Part shown: one piece after another, positions 7,167 through 9,263 of the stretch
Layout of the letters: each line of letters begins with the position of its first letter
How positions within the stretch are numbered: position 1 is the stretch's first letter
Source of the DNA: Nitrospirota bacterium
GTDB taxonomy: Bacteria; Nitrospirota; Nitrospiria; Nitrospirales; UBA8639
Assembly: GCA_029879555.1 (NCBI GenBank)
Contig: JAOUQB010000068.1
Location: forward strand, 1 to 9,263
Length of the DNA stretch: 9,263 nt
Direction: 5' to 3'
Notes under the pieces: generated by a model
Told to the model about the DNA's origin: nothing
Database searches by the model: none
Seen by the model: only the letters and a program-made list of their open reading frames with translations
Position numbers and translations under genes: made by a program

Positions 7167-7679
7167 TTGCTGAGAGTCTACAGTGCTGGTTTGCTAGCTA
7201 TAGCCACCATTCTCTTTCCGGTCACAGGAGGAGGGGCGAGTCAGAAGACGGCTACGGTGATTACCTCAGAGACGATGACGGCCAGTAGTCAAAAAAACCA
7301 AGCCATATTTCGAGGAAATGTGAAAATGGTTCAAGGCAATTTGGTTGTACATTCCGATATCATGACGGTGTATTTCAAGGAAAAAGGCTCACCCACGTCC
7401 CCGCAGGTTGGAGTATCTTCTTCGCCACAGTCGAAAAAAGAAATTAGGTTTATTAAAGCAGAAGGCAATGTCAAAATTTTTCAGGGCGAGAGTCGGGCTA
7501 CCTGTCAGTATGCAATCTTTGACAAACTAGCCGAAAAAGTCGTTCTTCGCGGGTCTCCTGTGGCGTGGCAAGCCGGCACGCGAATTAGTGGCCCGAAAAT
7601 GACGATGTACTTAAAAGAAAATCGCAGTGTGGTGGAGGGAGGTACCCGAGTGACCATTGAGGAGATGACAGAAAATTAA
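7167..7679 (+). CDS. lptA: LPS export periplasmic protein LptA (OstA-like)
   Basis: LptA forms the head-to-tail jellyroll filament that carries LPS across the periplasm from LptC to LptD. The product (170 residues from TTG) has an N-terminal signal-peptide-like hydrophobic run (AGLLAIATILFPVTGGGAS). The OstA-type domain follows, with ITSETMTA, AIFRGNVKMVQGNLVVHSD, and a second copy of the repeat idea in FIKAEGNVKIFQGESRATC and GPKMTMYLKENRSVVEGG. The stop is followed by the long gap before lptB. TTG 7167 is the first standard start codon in frame but has no ribosome-binding site at normal spacing. A good GGAGG (7143-7147) is 19 nt away and 10 nt from an in-frame ATA (7158). An ATA start would give a more basic n-region (RHLLR). 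The exact start is therefore uncertain. Confidence 0.9.
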   Translation: MLRVYSAGLLAIATILFPVTGGGASQKTATVITSETMTASSQKNQAIFRGNVKMVQGNLVVHSDIMTVYFKEKGSPTSPQVGVSSSPQSKKEIRFIKAEGNVKIFQGESRATCQYAIFDKLAEKVVLRGSPVAWQAGTRISGPKMTMYLKENRSVVEGGTRVTIEEMTEN

Positions 7680-7769
7680 AGAACTTCACTCTGATAAAGT
7701 TTTCAAAAACAACGGTATTGAATGAGTGAGCGCGAATAACAGAAGAGTCATGAGGAAAGCGACTGATGT

Positions 7770-7880
7770 ATGGAATTACCTGAAATTTTCCGTGATGCCG
7801 GTGGAGTGAATATGGATGATCTCCAGCTACGGCACCGTTATGGAATTCGGTTCCTGCCATTCCGTTGGAATGGGGTTTAA
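7770..7880 (+). CDS. Possible 36-residue small protein or leader peptide upstream of lptB
   Basis: I do not recognise this product. The frame opens at ATG 7770 with GAGGAAAG (7752-7759) 10 nt upstream, one of the better ribosome-binding sites in the right half of the window. It ends at TAA 7880, 7 nt before the lptB ATG, spacing that would allow translational coupling. The peptide begins MELPEIFRDAGG and ends with an aromatic, basic tail, RYGIRFLPFRWNGV. It has no membrane segment or cysteine and no known motif that I can see. A stop lies just upstream in frame (7764-7766). It may be a real small gene, a translated leader, or a chance frame. Conservation would decide. Confidence 0.3.
   Translation: MELPEIFRDAGGVNMDDLQLRHRYGIRFLPFRWNGV
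7857..7873 (+). repeat. Perfect 7-bp inverted repeat just upstream of lptB
   Basis: CCATTCC (7857-7863) and GGAATGG (7867-7873) are exact reverse complements around GTT. As RNA this is a compact 7-bp hairpin ending 14 nt before the lptB ATG, next to the purines GGGG and AGG that could serve as its ribosome-binding site. GGAAT (7842-7846) could alternatively pair with ATTCC (7859-7863), so two exclusive folds exist. A short stem GGAA/TTCC (7842-7845 and 7851-7854) sits alongside. Confidence 0.5.
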
Positions 7881-7887
7881 ATAGGCA

Positions 7888-8640
7888 ATGGGTGAGGATC
7901 CACGACATGGGACGCACAAAATTACCGCGACCAACCTTCAAAAGAGTTTCAAGGGGCGAAAAGTCGTTCGCGGAGTTAGTGTAGAATTATTGGGCGGAGA
8001 AGTTGTGGGACTTCTTGGGCCGAATGGAGCCGGGAAGACTACAATTTTTGATATGGTGGTGGGGCTTTGTCAGCCAGATCAGGGGAGCATTTTTCTCAAT
8101 CGAGAGGATATTACCCACCTTCCCATGTATAAACGTGCGAGGCGGGGAATTGGCTATTTGCCGCAAGAAGCTTCAATATTTCGCCGGCTGTCGGTGGAGG
8201 ACAATGTCCTGGCCGTTTTAGAAACCCTTAAGCTTTCGACGGCTGAACGAAAAACGCGCTTAGGGGCTCTGTTGGAAGAACTCAATCTGACCAGGCTTCG
8301 GACAAATCCCTCATATACTCTTTCAGGCGGAGAGCGGCGTCGATTGGAAATTACTCGAGCCTTAGCGACGAATCCAAAATTTCTTTTACTCGATGAGCCG
8401 TTTGCTGGAATTGATCCAATTGCGGTTGGGGATATTCAAGATATTCTGACGAATTTGAAAAAAAAAGACATTGGTATCCTTATCACCGATCATAATGTGC
8501 AGGACACGCTTTCCATTACTGACCGAGCCTATATAATAAGTGAAGGTATGATTTTAGAGAGCGGGGCTCCGGAGGTGATCGTGAATAGCCCCAAAGCTCG
8601 AGCCGTGTATCTGGGTGAACGTTTTAAAATGACTCAATAA
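7888..8640 (+). CDS. lptB: LPS export ABC transporter ATP-binding protein LptB
   Basis: LptB is the cytoplasmic ATPase that dimerises under LptF and LptG and powers LPS extraction from the inner membrane. The 250-residue product is a complete ABC domain. It has Walker A GPNGAGKT at 44-51, the Q-loop glutamine Q93 in GYLPQEASIFRRLSVEDN (the LptB/LivG-like sequence), signature LSGGE at 145-149, Walker B LLLDEP at 166-171 (D169, E170), and switch histidine H202 in ITDHNV. The tail ERFKM after VYLGE is typical of LptB and helps separate it from branched-chain amino-acid importers. About nine extra N-terminal residues precede the usual beginning. ATG 7888 is the only practical start because an in-frame TAG ends at 7884. 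lptF and lptG are not in the window. Confidence 0.95.
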   Translation: MGEDPRHGTHKITATNLQKSFKGRKVVRGVSVELLGGEVVGLLGPNGAGKTTIFDMVVGLCQPDQGSIFLNREDITHLPMYKRARRGIGYLPQEASIFRRLSVEDNVLAVLETLKLSTAERKTRLGALLEELNLTRLRTNPSYTLSGGERRRLEITRALATNPKFLLLDEPFAGIDPIAVGDIQDILTNLKKKDIGILITDHNVQDTLSITDRAYIISEGMILESGAPEVIVNSPKARAVYLGERFKMTQ

Positions 8641-8660
8641 CGTGGGATGATTGTTTGTCT

Positions 8661-9263
8661 ATGGATCTTCGTTTAGACCTTCGCCTCTCTCAAAAGCTGG
8701 TGATGACCCCCCAGCTGCAACAGGCTATTAAATTGTTGCAATTATCCCGCTTGGAGTTGCAGCAAAACTTGGCGCAACAACTTGTGGAAAATCCTCTATT
8801 AGAAGACCTGACCCTTGAAACCCAAGAAGAGGAAGCCAGCATTGCCGAAGATGGCAGCGAACGCGTTAAAGAACCAGAGACCGAAAGCGATGGGGCGGTC
8901 AGCGTTGAAGATATGCAGCCAACACTGAAGGAAAGTGAACCCCTGACCTCGGAAGAATGGGATAATATTTTAGGGAATGATTGGCGTCCAGCACAGCGTG
9001 ATCAAATAGGGGCTGGAGACGAAGAGTTTCCTTCGTATGAGCAGACCTTAACGAAGCCAACCTCGCTCGAGGAGCATCTGGAGTGGCAACTGCGGCTGTC
9101 ATCACTGGAAGGTACGGACCGGGATATTGGGCGACTCATCATTGGGAATTTAGATGAAGATGGATATTTGCGTGTGCCGTTAGCGGAATTGCAGGATGAT
9201 GCGCATTGTTCACTTGAGCAACTTGAGCATGTGCTCCACCAGGTTCAAACGTTTGACCCGCCA
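8661..9263 (+). CDS. rpoN: RNA polymerase sigma-54 factor RpoN, 5' part
   Basis: Sigma-54 directs RNA polymerase to -24/-12 promoters and depends on AAA+ activators. The frame is open to the window edge, so 201 codons are visible of a family that usually has about 450-500. The Gln/Leu-rich activator-interaction region opens the protein: LRLSQKLVMTPQLQQAIKLL, then ELQQNLAQQLVENPLLE (about residues 5-46). A strongly acidic linker of roughly 85 residues follows, rich in Glu and Asp. The core-binding domain begins near S135 (SLEEHLEWQLRL), with NLDEDGYL at 163-170 and VQTFDPP as the last visible residues. The C-terminal DNA-binding domain and RpoN box lie beyond the edge. The start is 20 nt after lptB, with GGGATG as a weak, distant ribosome-binding site. 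The lptB-rpoN linkage is widespread in Proteobacteria. Confidence 0.95.
   Translation, partial: MDLRLDLRLSQKLVMTPQLQQAIKLLQLSRLELQQNLAQQLVENPLLEDLTLETQEEEASIAEDGSERVKEPETESDGAVSVEDMQPTLKESEPLTSEEWDNILGNDWRPAQRDQIGAGDEEFPSYEQTLTKPTSLEEHLEWQLRLSSLEGTDRDIGRLIIGNLDEDGYLRVPLAELQDDAHCSLEQLEHVLHQVQTFDPP

Larger units (their letters stand above)
7680..7887 (+). other. lptA-lptB spacer of 208 nt
   Basis: In many bacteria lptA and lptB nearly touch, so this gap is long. It holds a 36-codon ORF (7770-7880) with a plausible ribosome-binding site. A shorter overlapping GTG frame (7726-7809, 27 codons) has little support. TATGGAATT occurs twice (7769-7777 and 7839-7847), and an inverted repeat lies at 7857-7873. 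I saw no convincing -35/-10 pair and no terminator. A TAG at 7882 in the lptB frame rules out an upstream extension of lptB. Confidence 0.6.

Noticed and set aside
7680..7765. Promoter for lptB-rpoN in the spacer (TTGAAT, AATAAC and similar)
   Set aside because: No -35/-10 pair falls at 15-19 nt spacing with reasonable matches.
7726..7809. 27-codon GTG frame in the lptA-lptB spacer
   Set aside because: It is very short, has a GTG start with a poor upstream site, and overlaps the better-supported 36-codon frame.
7585..7941. 118-codon minus-strand frame spanning the lptA-lptB spacer
   Set aside because: It covers the end of lptA and start of lptB antisense, has no ribosome-binding site of note, and its His/Phe/Pro-rich product resembles a chance frame. 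It deserves only the same conservation test as the plus-strand small ORF.

Overview
The window is a stretch of ordinary but well-preserved bacterial core genome. It runs on the + strand throughout. It holds the 3' half of a ribosomal-protein (spc/alpha) supercluster followed by a lipopolysaccharide-transport and sigma-54 cluster. An outer-membrane LPS export machine (lptC, lptA, lptB) means a diderm, LPS-bearing bacterium. The gene order secY-adk-map-infA-rpmJ-rpsM-rpsK-rpsD-rpoA-rplQ differs from Enterobacteria, which lack adk, map and infA here, and from Bacillus, where rpsD lies elsewhere. It resembles the arrangement in Nitrospirota and deltaproteobacterial lineages. By eye the base composition is roughly 45-50% GC. 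My best guess is a Nitrospira-like organism, but this is inference from gene order and protein flavour, not from a search.

Region 1 (1-6403) is the translation/secretion/transcription operon. It contains the tail of rplO (uL15), secY, adk (zinc-type), map (type I), infA, rpmJ (37 codons, zinc-ribbon form), rpsM, rpsK, rpsD (zinc form), rpoA and rplQ. Spacing is tight, from an 8-nt overlap to 54 nt. The exception is the 96-nt rpsD-rpoA gap, which carries two inverted repeats. The products supply the Sec channel, adenylate balance, N-terminal Met removal, initiation factor 1, six ribosomal proteins and the RNA polymerase alpha subunit.

Region 2 (6404-6582) is the boundary. It has a pyrimidine-rich tract, a hairpin-plus-T terminator candidate and an extended -10 promoter candidate reading into lptC.

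Region 3 (6583-9263) is lptC-lptA, an unusual 208-nt gap, then lptB and rpoN (truncated by the window edge after 201 codons). LptC (inner-membrane anchored) and LptA (periplasmic) form the LPS bridge, and LptB is the ATPase that drives it. rpoN following lptB is a widely conserved linkage. The lptA-lptB gap holds a 36-codon ORF with a good ribosome-binding site and a perfect 7-bp inverted repeat just before lptB.

I found no mobile elements, CRISPR arrays, tRNA or rRNA genes, pseudogenes or defence genes. No exotic system is evident. The items most worth a second look are the lptA-lptB spacer, the rpsD-rpoA hairpins, and the start sites of lptA and infA.
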